Shown: positions 27,916-38,577, counted from the stretch's first letter. The stretch is DNA of 64,000 bases from Acidobacteriaceae bacterium (GCA_030040425.1 JASHTS010000112.1:55449-119448), one strand, 5' to 3'. Program-made: numbers and translations. Notes: a model not told the origin generated them from the letters alone.

Positions 27916-30537
27916 TTAAGGCGCCTTTCCAGCGGCGGACGCGGATGGTTGACTTCGCGCCCGCGCGACCAACTCAAGAGCGGCCTGGGTCACGGGATCA
28001 TCGGGCTTGTCCGCTTTCGCGGCGAGCAGCTCTTTTTCGCCGTTCTCGAGATTGCCGGCCTGGCAGTCGATGATGCCCAGTTTCCGATGAAGGTCGGCTT
28101 TCGCTGCGCAGTCACCGCACGCCGAAATGGCTTCTTTTAATTGCCGGATCGCTTCAGGCCAATCGTGAGCGGACGCCGCTTCAATCCCGTCGTTGGCCAG
28201 CGTATCGGCACGGTCCAGGATGCGCCGCTCTTTTTGCACTGCCACATACCGCGCCATCAACTGTTCCGACTCCGCTCGATCCGTAGGCTGCAATGCGCGC
28301 GCCAGGCTGAACAGCGCCTGGCTAAACTTGGGATCGATCTCAATTGCCTTCCTCCAAGCCGCGAGCGCCTGCGCTGTCTGCTGCTCCTGCTCAAGACATT
28401 CGCCGAGCATGTACCAGGCCATTTCGTTACCGGGCTGCAGTTTGACGGCCTCCTCGAGCAGGCCGGCCGCAAGCGGGTACTTGTCCTCCTGTTTGTCGAT
28501 GAGAGCGAGAAAATATCGTGGCTCCGGCATCGCCGAATCAAGCCGGCAGGCGGTTTCGAACTCCGGCTCCGCTTCGCTGCTGCGGCCTAGATCGTAGAGA
28601 ACACGTCCGCGATAGAAATGCGCGATCCCGGACTGCGGAGCAAGGTGGACCGCCTCGTCAGTCTGCGCCAGGGCTGCGGGCAGGTTATAACTTTCGGCGA
28701 GCGCGAGCGCCAAATCCAGATGGGCCGCCGCCGCGTCCGGCGCCAGATCTACCTCCTTCTGAAGAAGCACGATCCCTTCGCTCAACTTACCCATTTGCAC
28801 CTTCGCTTTGCCAACGGTGGCCAGAGTGGCAGGATCGTTTTCGGCCAGCGCGACCGCTTGATCCAATTCCTCGTCGGCATCGGACTTTCTATTCTGCTGC
28901 GCCAGGATCAACCCGAGGTTCAAATGGCCATCCTTATAATTTGGATCGTCTTCGAGGGCCTGTCGCAGAAGCTTCTCGGCCGAAACCAGATCCCCTTTCC
29001 GGGCGTAAATCATGGCCAGATTCCCGCGCGCCTCCACGAGTTCGGGCTCCAGTTGAAGTGCGGATTCGAGCCATTTTTGCGCGGATTGCGCGTCGCCGTC
29101 CGCCAATTTCAGCCGGCCCAGCTCGGCCTGAATCTTGGCCAGCTTCGGATCAATATTGATTGCAGTGTGCAGGGCATCTTCCGCGCCCTTCCTGTCATTC
29201 GTGGCTTCAAGCGCCAGCGCGAGATTATAGGCCGTCCAGGCACTATCAGGATTCTCTTCGAGCATGTGGCGATAAATCTGCGCTGCCTCTGCCGCTTTGC
29301 CGGCTTGCAGCAGGTCGTTCGCCTTAATTCCCTCGGCGGTCAACTGGCTGTCCAGGAATTCTTTCCCCTGCTCCTGCCGCAACTGCTCTACGATCTGCGC
29401 TGCCTCCTGCGTTTGCCCCAGGGAGCGCAGCACAGCCACGAGCTGGTACTGCGCCGACCTGTCTCCCGGCTTGAGAGCGACAGCTTTGCGCAGCTGCGGC
29501 AAAGCTTGCGCGGGCTTTCCCATGCGCTGCAAGACGAGCCCGAGCTGATAGCGAGCTTCAAAATCATCGGGAGCCCTGGCGGCTCCAAGCTCCAGTTCCG
29601 GCTCCGCTCTTGCGTAGTCGCCCAGTTGCTGGTACACCGTGCCCAGCATGACGTGCCCCGAGGGATCGTTCGGCTCCCGGCGCACATATTCGCGGGCGGG
29701 TGCAAGCGCCTCACTATATGCCGATGTGTCGATAAGCGCCTTCACTTGCGCAGCGAGTGCGACCGTATCCTCAGCATTCCGGCTGATCACGTCCTGGTAT
29801 TCATCCGCGGCCTCGCGATCGCGCCGCTCGTTCGCATAGATGTTTCCCAGGGTGAGGTGGGCCGCCGTCATGTCAGGATGACTCTTGAGCAAATTCGTCA
29901 GCAGCTCAATCGCGTCCCCCACCCCGGCGCCATCCAGGGCCGGCAGCCCGTCGGCCTGCCTCGCCTTGGCCGCTTTGTATGTCGCTGTCGCCAGGGAAAG
30001 CTCCATGTCGGGAGCGTCCGGTTGAATCCGGAGGGCTTGCCGCCAGTAATCCAAGGCGGCATCGTAGCGTCTCTGCTTCACCAGAGCCTGCCCCATCCCG
30101 TCGAGCGCGCAGACCAACTGCGGGTTCGCTGCGAGCGCTTTGCGGAATTCGCCTTCGGCCTCCGCCGGGTCAGCAAGGGACGAACCCAGCGCACAATGCG
30201 CCTGCAGCAGGGCAGGATCATACTCGAGCGCAAGACGGAACTCGCTGATTGCGGCTGCAGGCTGCTGCTGACTTTGCCGCACAAGCCCCAGATCGAAATG
30301 CGCCTCGGCCAGGCGCGGCTCCAGCCGCAAGGCCTGCTGGAATGCCGCGACTGCACACGGAAGATCGCCCTTTTGCGCAAACCACACGCCCACGGCGTCA
30401 TTCACTCTGGCCGCGGATGTGCCTGGCGGCGGGTGCGCAGCCGATGCCGGAGCTTTGCAGGCATCGGGCAGTTGCGCCGCAGCCTGTAGGCAGGCAAAGA
30501 GTAGAAATACGACGGCGCAAATGTGTGATCGCTTCAT
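27916..30537 (-). CDS. Large TPR-repeat protein, secreted
   Basis: MKRSHICAVVFLLFACLQAAAQ signal; numerous 34-aa TPR-like repeats. Confidence 0.88.
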   Translation of the reverse strand: MKRSHICAVVFLLFACLQAAAQLPDACKAPASAAHPPPGTSAARVNDAVGVWFAQKGDLPCAVAAFQQALRLEPRLAEAHFDLGLVRQSQQQPAAAISEFRLALEYDPALLQAHCALGSSLADPAEAEGEFRKALAANPQLVCALDGMGQALVKQRRYDAALDYWRQALRIQPDAPDMELSLATATYKAAKARQADGLPALDGAGVGDAIELLTNLLKSHPDMTAAHLTLGNIYANERRDREAADEYQDVISRNAEDTVALAAQVKALIDTSAYSEALAPAREYVRREPNDPSGHVMLGTVYQQLGDYARAEPELELGAARAPDDFEARYQLGLVLQRMGKPAQALPQLRKAVALKPGDRSAQYQLVAVLRSLGQTQEAAQIVEQLRQEQGKEFLDSQLTAEGIKANDLLQAGKAAEAAQIYRHMLEENPDSAWTAYNLALALEATNDRKGAEDALHTAINIDPKLAKIQAELGRLKLADGDAQSAQKWLESALQLEPELVEARGNLAMIYARKGDLVSAEKLLRQALEDDPNYKDGHLNLGLILAQQNRKSDADEELDQAVALAENDPATLATVGKAKVQMGKLSEGIVLLQKEVDLAPDAAAAHLDLALALAESYNLPAALAQTDEAVHLAPQSGIAHFYRGRVLYDLGRSSEAEPEFETACRLDSAMPEPRYFLALIDKQEDKYPLAAGLLEEAVKLQPGNEMAWYMLGECLEQEQQTAQALAAWRKAIEIDPKFSQALFSLARALQPTDRAESEQLMARYVAVQKERRILDRADTLANDGIEAASAHDWPEAIRQLKEAISACGDCAAKADLHRKLGIIDCQAGNLENGEKELLAAKADKPDDPVTQAALELVARARSQPSASAAGKAP

Positions 30538-32423
30538 GCCGGATTCGCTCCGCGTCTCATTCCATCGTGGTGAAATTCATTGCTGAGCGCCATTGCGGGT
30601 TCGGTTACTTCGAGTATGCGATCCGCACTCACATCGTGCAACAACTGGCGCGTGCCCGATGGCCATCGAATTTCAATTTCCTTGATCACGCGCGAGCTTC
30701 CGAGACCGAAATGGACGCGCGGATCGCTTGAGGCCGCGTAACCCGTGCTGGTGGTCGCCTCGTTATAAAGCATTCTGCCGTCGTCAGTGGTGATTCGAAT
30801 GCGGGCGCCGATGCCCATCCTGTTGCTTCTGGTTCCGACAAGTTTGAGCAGAACCCAGTGATGGTGCGTGGCGGTGACGTTGCGGAAGATGCTGACCGGG
30901 GCTCCCAGAGCGGTTACGACCAGATCGATCCGCCCATCGTTGTCCAGGTCTCCATACGCGAGCCCGCGGTGGGGGGCAGGCCGGATGAAGTCGGGCCCGG
31001 CAGTTGCGCTCACATCTTCAAACTGCCCGTTTCCGAGGTTGCGAAAGACCGAGTTCGGTTCGGCATAGCGGAAATGCTGTGATATTTCTCCGATATTGTC
31101 GAGCACATTGCTGCGGGCGACGACCAGATCTTTCCAGCCGTCGTTGTCCAGATCTACGATTCCATTCGACCACCCGGACATCGACCTGGTCAGGTTTGCA
31201 AGCCGGCTCTCCTGGCCGGCATTGCGAAACATTCCGTCGCCTTTGTTGATGAATAACGGAAAGGTTTCGTTTTCGATCGCGGTATGCCAGATATCGGGGA
31301 AGCCATCGTTATTCAAATCGCGGAAATCGACTCCCATCCCTGCCAAAGCGGTCCCTTCGTCGTTGTAGGCCACGCCCGCCTGAAAACCCACCTCCTCAAA
31401 TCGTTTTCCGCCGAGGTTATGAAATAAAAGATTCGGGCTGTTGTCATTGGCTACAAACACGTCGAGAAAACCGTCTCCGTCGTAGTCCGCAAAAACCACT
31501 CCCATCCCCTTGCCCAGCACGCTCGAAATCCCGGTTTCTGCTGAAACATCGGTAAACGTACCGTCTCCGTTGTTGCGGTAGAGCGTGTTGGGAAGTGGAG
31601 CGAAGCTGTCGGGGTGACAATACCCGCGGCCATCCAAACCCATGCAGACAGGTTCATAGCGCGGATCCCACTGGCAGTAGTTGGCTACGAAAAGATCCAG
31701 CAGTCCGTCATTGTTGTAGTCGAACCAGCCGGCCGCGATGGACCACATCTTGCGGCCCTTGAATTCGGCGCCTCCCAGTCGCGCTTTCGCGGTGACCTCG
31801 GTGAATGTCCCGTCGCCATTGTTGTGGAAGAGCTGATTCCCGTTCACGTTGGCCAGGAACAGGTCAGGCCGGCCGTCATTGTCGTAATCGCCCACGGCTG
31901 CGCCCATCCCGTAACCCGCCCCGCCGACCCCGGCGCGCTCCGTCACATCGGTGAAGGTTCCATCGCCGTTGTTGTGAAACAGGCGGTTGGAATACTTGGG
32001 GCCAGTCTTCACCAGGGATGGCATGTCGGCGCCATTAGCCAGGTAAATGTCGAGCAGCCCATCGCCGTCGTAGTCGAACAACGCAACGCCTCCCGGCATG
32101 GTCTCCGGCTGGTACTTCTCCGGGGTGGGGCAGTTCTCAACCACAAAATGCACGCCCGCTTTTTGCGCAATGTCTTCGAACCGGATCGCCGAGGGAACCG
32201 CCGCACCCGGCGCAATATCCGCGAGCAGGCCATTGCCGTTTGGTCGCGCCCAGGAAAGCAGAAAGTTGGGGGCGAGCAAACCAGCCGCGCACAGCAAGGT
32301 TCGCCGGGAGCCATCGACGCTTGGATCCTGCTCAACGGCCGAAGACCGCATGGCGCGCAGGACAATGACGATTCCACCGAGCACAATGGAGCAAAGCAAC
32401 AGAAGCAGCACTGCGAAACGCAT
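30534..32423 (-). CDS. CRTAC1 family protein (FG-GAP/VCBS repeats plus ASPIC/UnbV C-terminus)
   Basis: Repeats such as AVGDYDNDGRPDLFLANVNGNQLFHNNGDGTFTEVT; C-term RMGIGARIRITTDDGRMLYNEATTSTGYAASSDPRVHFGLGSSRVIKEIEIRWPSG. Overlaps the next gene by 4 nt. Confidence 0.9.
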   Translation of the reverse strand: MRFAVLLLLLCSIVLGGIVIVLRAMRSSAVEQDPSVDGSRRTLLCAAGLLAPNFLLSWARPNGNGLLADIAPGAAVPSAIRFEDIAQKAGVHFVVENCPTPEKYQPETMPGGVALFDYDGDGLLDIYLANGADMPSLVKTGPKYSNRLFHNNGDGTFTDVTERAGVGGAGYGMGAAVGDYDNDGRPDLFLANVNGNQLFHNNGDGTFTEVTAKARLGGAEFKGRKMWSIAAGWFDYNNDGLLDLFVANYCQWDPRYEPVCMGLDGRGYCHPDSFAPLPNTLYRNNGDGTFTDVSAETGISSVLGKGMGVVFADYDGDGFLDVFVANDNSPNLLFHNLGGKRFEEVGFQAGVAYNDEGTALAGMGVDFRDLNNDGFPDIWHTAIENETFPLFINKGDGMFRNAGQESRLANLTRSMSGWSNGIVDLDNDGWKDLVVARSNVLDNIGEISQHFRYAEPNSVFRNLGNGQFEDVSATAGPDFIRPAPHRGLAYGDLDNDGRIDLVVTALGAPVSIFRNVTATHHHWVLLKLVGTRSNRMGIGARIRITTDDGRMLYNEATTSTGYAASSDPRVHFGLGSSRVIKEIEIRWPSGTRQLLHDVSADRILEVTEPAMALSNEFHHDGMRRGANPA

Positions 32424-32652
32424 CCCTCTTCGCGGTTATTCTTCCAGCATAAATAATCGAGGCCCAGGAGCGATAAGCATCACCGCCGGCGCCACGTCGA
32501 GCGATGACACGGAAATTCACTCGGTCGCGTGCGGACTGCTCGAGCGACCGCATGAGTCGTTGAATTCCCGACGTCTCATCCGCAGCAGCGGACAAGACGT
32601 TGAACGCCCGCCCTGACACGCGGATCCGCTTTCAATTCGCGAGGCCGCAAAA

Positions 32653-35600
32653 CTAGTAATAGAACTTCAGGCTCATCTGTAACTGGCGCGTGCACGGCTG
32701 GCCGTTTTGACATGTGCGTTGGCTTGTGGCTTGTCCGTAAGTGGTGTCTGTGCTGTTCGCATCCGGGGGATTGAAAACAACGTTGTTGAAGAGATTGAAC
32801 GATTCGGCCCGGAACTCAAAATATCGCTGTTCTCCGAGTCCTATATGGAAATCGCGGAACAGGGACATGTCCACGTCGTTGTAATGTTGCGAAGCGAGGA
32901 AGTTCACTTTTTCATTGCCATAGGCGTACCCGGGAATCGCGAAGGCATTTGTATTGAACCACTCCTTTTGGGTGTGCACGGATCCGCCGTTCGGGTTTCC
33001 AATCACATTCATGCGCTCCTGATTGATGCCGCCTACATTCTCCGGGTCGCCGCCGGCGGTTACCGTGTAAGGCTGCCCCGAAGTTTCCTGCACGATGCCG
33101 TTCAGCGCCCATCCGCCCGCCATGGCGGAGACAAACTTGCTGGAGGATCGGTTGAATGGCGAGGCCGCGGTGAATGCCGCTGTAAACACGTTCGTCTGGT
33201 TGAGGTCTGAGGTGCCGTAGCTGCTGGCCTTGTCATAGGGATTCTGCTCGTCGCAGCTTGCGCCCAGGTTGCAGCCGTCGGCATTGGTGTGCGAAAGCGT
33301 GTAGGCCGCCAGGAAGGTGACTCCATGTGTGGCGCGTTCCTGCACGGTGACCTGCAGGGCGTTGTAACGGCTGTTGCCGGCGCTCTGATCGAACCATTGC
33401 GGCTGCATGTAAGGATATGGCCGCCGGGCTTGCTGGTTGCCCGGCCCAGGCTGAGGCACGTTCATGGCCGGCCCCCAGTCCTCATGCCTGCCGTTCGAAC
33501 CGACGTAGTTCGCATCGAGAGTCATGTTGCCCGGCAGCTGCCGTTCGATGCCCGCGTTCCACTGATCGAAAACCGGAGTCTGAAAACTCGGATCGACCAT
33601 CCACTGGCTCACCTGACTGAAGTCGTTGATCGGATACACGATCGCTCCGCCGCTGCCAAATTGCAGCGGATCGGCGGCGGTCACCGTAGGCAGAGCGGAA
33701 TTTAGATTGCTGTTGTCGATGGTATTCACCGCCGGCCAGTTTCCGCCGAAGTTCTGCGAGAGCTGGGTGATGTCAGCCCACTCGTCGTAGAAGCGGCTGT
33801 AGGCCGCGCGGATCACCGTCTTGTCGTTGAGCCGGTAGGCCACCCCAAGCCGCGGAGCCCAGTCGGCCAGCGAGTTTTTGATCACGCGGAGACTGGGGCT
33901 GACATAGGCGTTCGGCGGAAGTCCACCGGGAGCCGGCGTGCTCGATGCGGTGTAGGTGCCGGTGGGAATGCACGGCGCGCCCTGGGTTGCCGAGCAGTCC
34001 GGCGGAAGCGCGTTGAGCTCGTATTTCCCGGTGATGGGGTTGGCATTGCCGGTGTAGAAATTGCCGCCGTGACCGGTGCCATAAATCGGAGTGAAGACCA
34101 TGTCATTGCGGAATCCGAGATTGACGGTGAGACGGTCCGTCGCCTTGAACTGGTCTTCGACGTAGATCCCGTTGATCCAGCCGCCCCAGACATCTTCGAA
34201 GATATTCCGGTAGGTGCCTCCGTTCGGATAGCCGAGCAGCAGTGACGCCCAGCTATTGCCCCCGGTGCTGGTTGCCCCCAGGCTCGATGTTTGCTGCGGC
34301 TCGAAATCATCGCCGGCATAGGCGATCGGCGAAGTGAAGTTATTGGTTTCGAAATCGGCGCCCGCCTTGATCGTGTGCCTGCCGATGATCTTCGAGAATG
34401 CGCCGCCGAACTGCCAGTCATCCCCCAAACCGGAACCCTGCAACTGCGAGCCACCCAGGCCGATATAGCCGCCTCCTGCCGTATATTGCGGCGAGTAGAG
34501 CTTGTTGTTCAGGGTCATCCAGTAGGTCGACATCCCGTCCGACTGCAATTGCGACAAGAATCCCGAGGTCACGCCGGGCCAGGTGGTGCCGGTGGTGGTG
34601 AATCCATAATTTCTGCCGAAGTACACATCGGAAAAGGTCGTTGGACTGAATTCGTGCGTCCAGTGGCCGATGTAGTTGTGACCGGGGACATGCACGAAAG
34701 CGCTGCCGATCGTATCCGATGGCGACGTCTTGAACAGATCGAACTGGCTGTAGCGGAAGTAGACCTGGTTATTGTTGCCGAAGTTCTGGTCGACTCTGAG
34801 CGTTCCCGAATTCTGGGTGTAATCGGTGTTCTGGGGGTAGTAGAGGTTTCCTCCGTTGACGATCGTCGAGCTGCCGGTGGGAATGATCGAGAGGAAGAGC
34901 ATCGAGATCGGGCTGATCCGGTTGGGCGAGCCCGGGGTTGCGCTGTACGCGGCGGTTGAGCCCGCTCCTGGAATACAGTTGATGTCGCCGTTGCAATACG
35001 CTGGGTTCGGTTCGCTGTACTCCTGGGTAAAGCTTTCGCGCGTGTAGTTGCCACTGCTGAGGACCGTCGTCTCCGGGTCGTAAATGGTTGCGCCCACTCC
35101 GCTGAAGTCGCCCGCGTCCATTGCGGCCGTGGGCGCCAGCGCGGGGGTTTCGCTCTTGGAGGCGTACCGGTAGCCTTCCCATGCCAGATAGAAGAAGGTG
35201 TGGTTCTTGCCGTTGTACAGCTTTGGAATTGAGAGGGGACCGCCGGCAGAAGCGCCAAACTGGTTCTGCCGCAGGGGCTCGCGAGCGGTCTCGAAGTAGC
35301 CGCGCGAATCCATCACCTGGTTGCGCAGGAACTCCCAAAGAGCGCCGTGGTACTGGTTGGTTCCGGACTTCGTGACTACGCTCACCTGGGCTCCCGCGGC
35401 CCCGCCGTATTCAGCCAGGTCGTTGTGACCCTGGCTTTTGAACTCCTGAATGGCGTCGACGATCGGCGCATAGTTGTAAGTACCGGAAAGCGTGTTCAGG
35501 TCGTTGGCGCCATCGAGGATGAACATGTTGCTGCGGTTGCGGGCGCCATTCACTGCCGGGAAGCTGAACTGCCCGATCGACGCACCATTCCAACCGCCGC

Positions 35601-36156
35601 CGCCGCCGCTGTTCTGGTCGGTATTGAGGTTCACGGTACCCGGCAGGATGGTCAACAACTGGGTGAAGTTTCGGCCGTTTAGCGGCAGGTCGCTCACATC
35701 TTTCGGCGCCACAACCGTCCCCAATTCAGAGGTTGAAGTCTCCAGCGCCGGCGCGATGGCGTCGACGGTAACCGTACTGGAGGTCGCGCCGACCTTCAGT
35801 TGAAAGTCGAAGGTCGCAGTCTGGCCGACTTCGAGGGTCACCGCCGGCTGCGTCACCGTTGAAAATCCGGAGGCCGATGCCTGCATGCTGTAAGCCCCCG
35901 GAACCACGCTTGGGAAATCGTAGATTCCGGCGGTATTGCTGGCCGTTCTCCGCACCACACCGGTGTTGACGTTCGTGAGCTCAACTTGCGCATTCGCGAT
36001 TGCGGCGCCGCTTGGATCCTTGACGACGCCGTTGACGTCCGCGGTCGCTTGTTGGGCCACGCCGGCCGGGGCCATCAAGCCTGCGATGCTGAAAACTACC
36101 GCCAGCAGGCCGAGATTCCAGTGCCTGTTCCTCAGCATTCCCGCCAGAGCCTCCAT
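32653..36156 (-). CDS. TonB-dependent receptor, Oar-like, with carboxypeptidase regulatory-like domain
   Basis: ADVNGVVKDPSGAAIANAQVELTNVNTGVVRRTASNTAGIYDFPSVVPG; DVSDLPLNGRNFTQLLTILPG; barrel ending LQMSLKFYY. Confidence 0.92.
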   Translation of the reverse strand: MEALAGMLRNRHWNLGLLAVVFSIAGLMAPAGVAQQATADVNGVVKDPSGAAIANAQVELTNVNTGVVRRTASNTAGIYDFPSVVPGAYSMQASASGFSTVTQPAVTLEVGQTATFDFQLKVGATSSTVTVDAIAPALETSTSELGTVVAPKDVSDLPLNGRNFTQLLTILPGTVNLNTDQNSGGGGGWNGASIGQFSFPAVNGARNRSNMFILDGANDLNTLSGTYNYAPIVDAIQEFKSQGHNDLAEYGGAAGAQVSVVTKSGTNQYHGALWEFLRNQVMDSRGYFETAREPLRQNQFGASAGGPLSIPKLYNGKNHTFFYLAWEGYRYASKSETPALAPTAAMDAGDFSGVGATIYDPETTVLSSGNYTRESFTQEYSEPNPAYCNGDINCIPGAGSTAAYSATPGSPNRISPISMLFLSIIPTGSSTIVNGGNLYYPQNTDYTQNSGTLRVDQNFGNNNQVYFRYSQFDLFKTSPSDTIGSAFVHVPGHNYIGHWTHEFSPTTFSDVYFGRNYGFTTTGTTWPGVTSGFLSQLQSDGMSTYWMTLNNKLYSPQYTAGGGYIGLGGSQLQGSGLGDDWQFGGAFSKIIGRHTIKAGADFETNNFTSPIAYAGDDFEPQQTSSLGATSTGGNSWASLLLGYPNGGTYRNIFEDVWGGWINGIYVEDQFKATDRLTVNLGFRNDMVFTPIYGTGHGGNFYTGNANPITGKYELNALPPDCSATQGAPCIPTGTYTASSTPAPGGLPPNAYVSPSLRVIKNSLADWAPRLGVAYRLNDKTVIRAAYSRFYDEWADITQLSQNFGGNWPAVNTIDNSNLNSALPTVTAADPLQFGSGGAIVYPINDFSQVSQWMVDPSFQTPVFDQWNAGIERQLPGNMTLDANYVGSNGRHEDWGPAMNVPQPGPGNQQARRPYPYMQPQWFDQSAGNSRYNALQVTVQERATHGVTFLAAYTLSHTNADGCNLGASCDEQNPYDKASSYGTSDLNQTNVFTAAFTAASPFNRSSSKFVSAMAGGWALNGIVQETSGQPYTVTAGGDPENVGGINQERMNVIGNPNGGSVHTQKEWFNTNAFAIPGYAYGNEKVNFLASQHYNDVDMSLFRDFHIGLGEQRYFEFRAESFNLFNNVVFNPPDANSTDTTYGQATSQRTCQNGQPCTRQLQMSLKFYY

Positions 36157-36280
36157 AATTGCCTCCTCAGCGAAGTTTGTGCGTCACCCTGTCGGTGATC
36201 CGTTCACCACCCGCGGCATGCGCGGATTTCAAACTTAAGGTTGAGTTGAGACTCACCATAACGGTCACGTCATCGGTCAC

Positions 36281-36292
36281 GTAAACGTTTAC
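36281..36292. promoter_or_regulatory. Candidate LacI-family operator (perfect 12-bp palindrome GTAAACGTTTAC)
   Basis: Perfect palindrome with central CG, about 125 nt upstream of the receptor at 32653..36156; adjacent CGGTCACGT direct repeats (36262-36270 and 36274-36282). Confidence 0.5.
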
Positions 36293-36386
36293 GGACCCGA
36301 ATCCTACTCATCGCTCGAAGGTCTGTCAAGGCTTTTTTTCCATCGGGCTCGGTATTTCCTATCGTTCGCGCGCCAAAGCCGCTGAA

Positions 36387-38429
36387 TTGATGCGGTTACG
36401 CAAAAACTGGCTGCAGCCTGCCCATCGCCGCTCCGTTGTACGATGTCCGGAAGAGGTAAGGATTATCTTGCGGTTCTCCCGGCTTTGCAGGCACGCCGTG
36501 CACCCCGTCCGGTTTGGCCCGATCGGGACTTCTGTTAATCGTCTAAGGTTGCTGTCTGTCCTCCCACCTTTGGCAGTTTGCGCGTTGCTTTGTCTCGTGC
36601 CGCGCATCGCGCCGGCGGTAAGCGCCGCAGGCCAGCAAGGACAAACCGCAGGCGGCGGGATGGCCAACGCCGGCCCGCAGGCGGCGGAATTCGACAGCCA
36701 GCACCGCCCCATCACCGCCGGCGGCTTCGTGAAGACGGGTCCGGTTGTTTTCATCGATGACACCGAAAAAGCGGGGCTCTCCAAGTGGCGCAACGTAAGC
36801 GGCGGGCCGCAAAAACGGGTGATCATTGAAGCCAAAGGCTCCGGCGTTTGTCTGCTTGACTACGATAACGACGGCTGGCTGGATATCTATCTGGTCAACG
36901 GATCCACGTTGGATGCCCTGGCGGGGAAGGCTCCTTCACCGCATGCTGCCCTCTTCCACAACAATCATGACGGTACGTTTACTGACGTGACTGCGCGCGC
37001 AGGCGTAGCCAACGACCGATGGGGCACGGGTTGCGTGGTGGGCGATTATGACAACGACGGGTGGCCCGACCTCTACGTGACCAACGTAGGCGCCAACCGG
37101 CTCTATCACAACAATCGCGACGGCACGTTTACCGACGTTGCGGTGCAGGCCGGCGTGGACCTCGACGATGGTTCGCCGGACATGATGGTCGATCACACCG
37201 GCGCCACCTTCGGGGATTACGATGGCGACGGCAATCTGGATTTATTCGTGGCCGGCTATCTCGATCTGGACCTGAAGAATGCTCCGCTCCCCGGTTCCAA
37301 GACCGCCGGTTACGACTACTGCCAGTACCGCGGCGTGCAGGTGATGTGCGGTCCGCGCGGCCTCGAGGGAGCACACGATCATCTCTTCCACAACAACGGC
37401 AACGGGACCTTTGCCGATGTCAGCAAGAAGCTGGGCGTGGACGATCCCAGCGGCTTTTACGGGCTCGACGCGCTGTTTGCCGACGTAAATAATGACGGCA
37501 AGCCGGATCTCCTGGTCGCCGACGATTCCACACCGAACTATCTGTACATGAACAGGGGAAACGGCACCTTCAAAGACGACAGCTACGAAAGCGGATTCGC
37601 GCTCAACGGAGACGGACGCGAGGCAGCCAACATGGGACTCGCCGTGGGAGACTACGAGAACAACGGGCATCTCTCGGTAGTGAGCACAACCTTCTCCGAT
37701 GACTACCCCATCCTTTTCCGGAACGATGGCTCAGGGGCTTTCACCGATGTCAGTTACCAGGCCGGAATTGCGCGGCCTTCCTTCCCTTTTGTGAAATTCG
37801 GCGATGGATTTCTCGATTATGACAATGACGGATGGAAAGATCTGTTCATGGTCAACGGCCACGTCTACCCGCAGGTGGATCAACATCCGGAGTGGGGACA
37901 AAGCTACGCACAGCGTCCGCTGCTCTTCCGTAATCTGGGCAACGGCAAGTTCGAATTGGTTCCTGCGGTGGAAGGAACGGGGCTTGCCGTGGTCACCGTG
38001 GGGCGCGGCGCCGCGTTTGGCGACCTGTTCAACGATGGAAAAATCGACGTAGTGATCAATAGCATGGACGGCCCCCCGGTGCTGTTGCGCAACGTCAATC
38101 CCGACCATCATCATTGGGTGGAAATAAAGCTCATTGGCGGACGGAAAAGTCCCCGCGATGCGGTGGGCGCAACCGTCTACCTGACCGCAAACGGGATGCG
38201 TCAGCGGGGAGACGTTTTGAGCGGTGGAAGCTATCTCTCTTCGAACGATATGCGCGTTCACTTCGGATTAGGCGACTCGCAAAAGATCGATGGGGTGGAG
38301 ATTCATTGGCCCAGCGGCAACGTGGAGAAGCTGAGTCTGCCTTTCGTCGATCGCATCTACACCGTCAGCGAGGACAAAGGCATCACCGGCGCGCTCTGCG
38401 ACGGCAAACCCTGCGATCCTTTCCATTGA
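36387..38429 (+). CDS. CRTAC1 family protein (FG-GAP/VCBS repeats plus ASPIC/UnbV)
   Basis: CLLDYDNDGWLDIYLVNGSTLDALAGK, VGDYDNDGWPDLYVTNVGANRLYHNNRDGTFTDVA; C-term DAVGATVYLTANGMRQRGDVLSGGSYLSSNDMRVHFGLGDSQKIDGVEIHWPSG. True start probably near 36549. Confidence 0.88.
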   Translation: MMRLRKNWLQPAHRRSVVRCPEEVRIILRFSRLCRHAVHPVRFGPIGTSVNRLRLLSVLPPLAVCALLCLVPRIAPAVSAAGQQGQTAGGGMANAGPQAAEFDSQHRPITAGGFVKTGPVVFIDDTEKAGLSKWRNVSGGPQKRVIIEAKGSGVCLLDYDNDGWLDIYLVNGSTLDALAGKAPSPHAALFHNNHDGTFTDVTARAGVANDRWGTGCVVGDYDNDGWPDLYVTNVGANRLYHNNRDGTFTDVAVQAGVDLDDGSPDMMVDHTGATFGDYDGDGNLDLFVAGYLDLDLKNAPLPGSKTAGYDYCQYRGVQVMCGPRGLEGAHDHLFHNNGNGTFADVSKKLGVDDPSGFYGLDALFADVNNDGKPDLLVADDSTPNYLYMNRGNGTFKDDSYESGFALNGDGREAANMGLAVGDYENNGHLSVVSTTFSDDYPILFRNDGSGAFTDVSYQAGIARPSFPFVKFGDGFLDYDNDGWKDLFMVNGHVYPQVDQHPEWGQSYAQRPLLFRNLGNGKFELVPAVEGTGLAVVTVGRGAAFGDLFNDGKIDVVINSMDGPPVLLRNVNPDHHHWVEIKLIGGRKSPRDAVGATVYLTANGMRQRGDVLSGGSYLSSNDMRVHFGLGDSQKIDGVEIHWPSGNVEKLSLPFVDRIYTVSEDKGITGALCDGKPCDPFH

Positions 38430-38577
38430 TTGCGCCGCCTGCAAACGAAACCATACGCGGGAGACAAACCGATCGAATTCGGGCTCGCGGCGTCTACGAT
38501 TACGTTAAGGTTGACGGGAGCGCAGCCGGTTGCTACGATTCAATGCCGCGTGCAACCGCGCTGAGGGAGAATTCTGA

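Noticed and set aside
28618-30489. 623-aa plus-strand ORF opposite the TPR gene
   Set aside because: Antisense shadow ORF of a TPR-repeat gene; no recognisable domain and no start context.
36457-36475. GGATTATCTTGCGG as another copy of the GTTAAnnTTG element
   Set aside because: Only about 9 of 14 matches; too weak to count.
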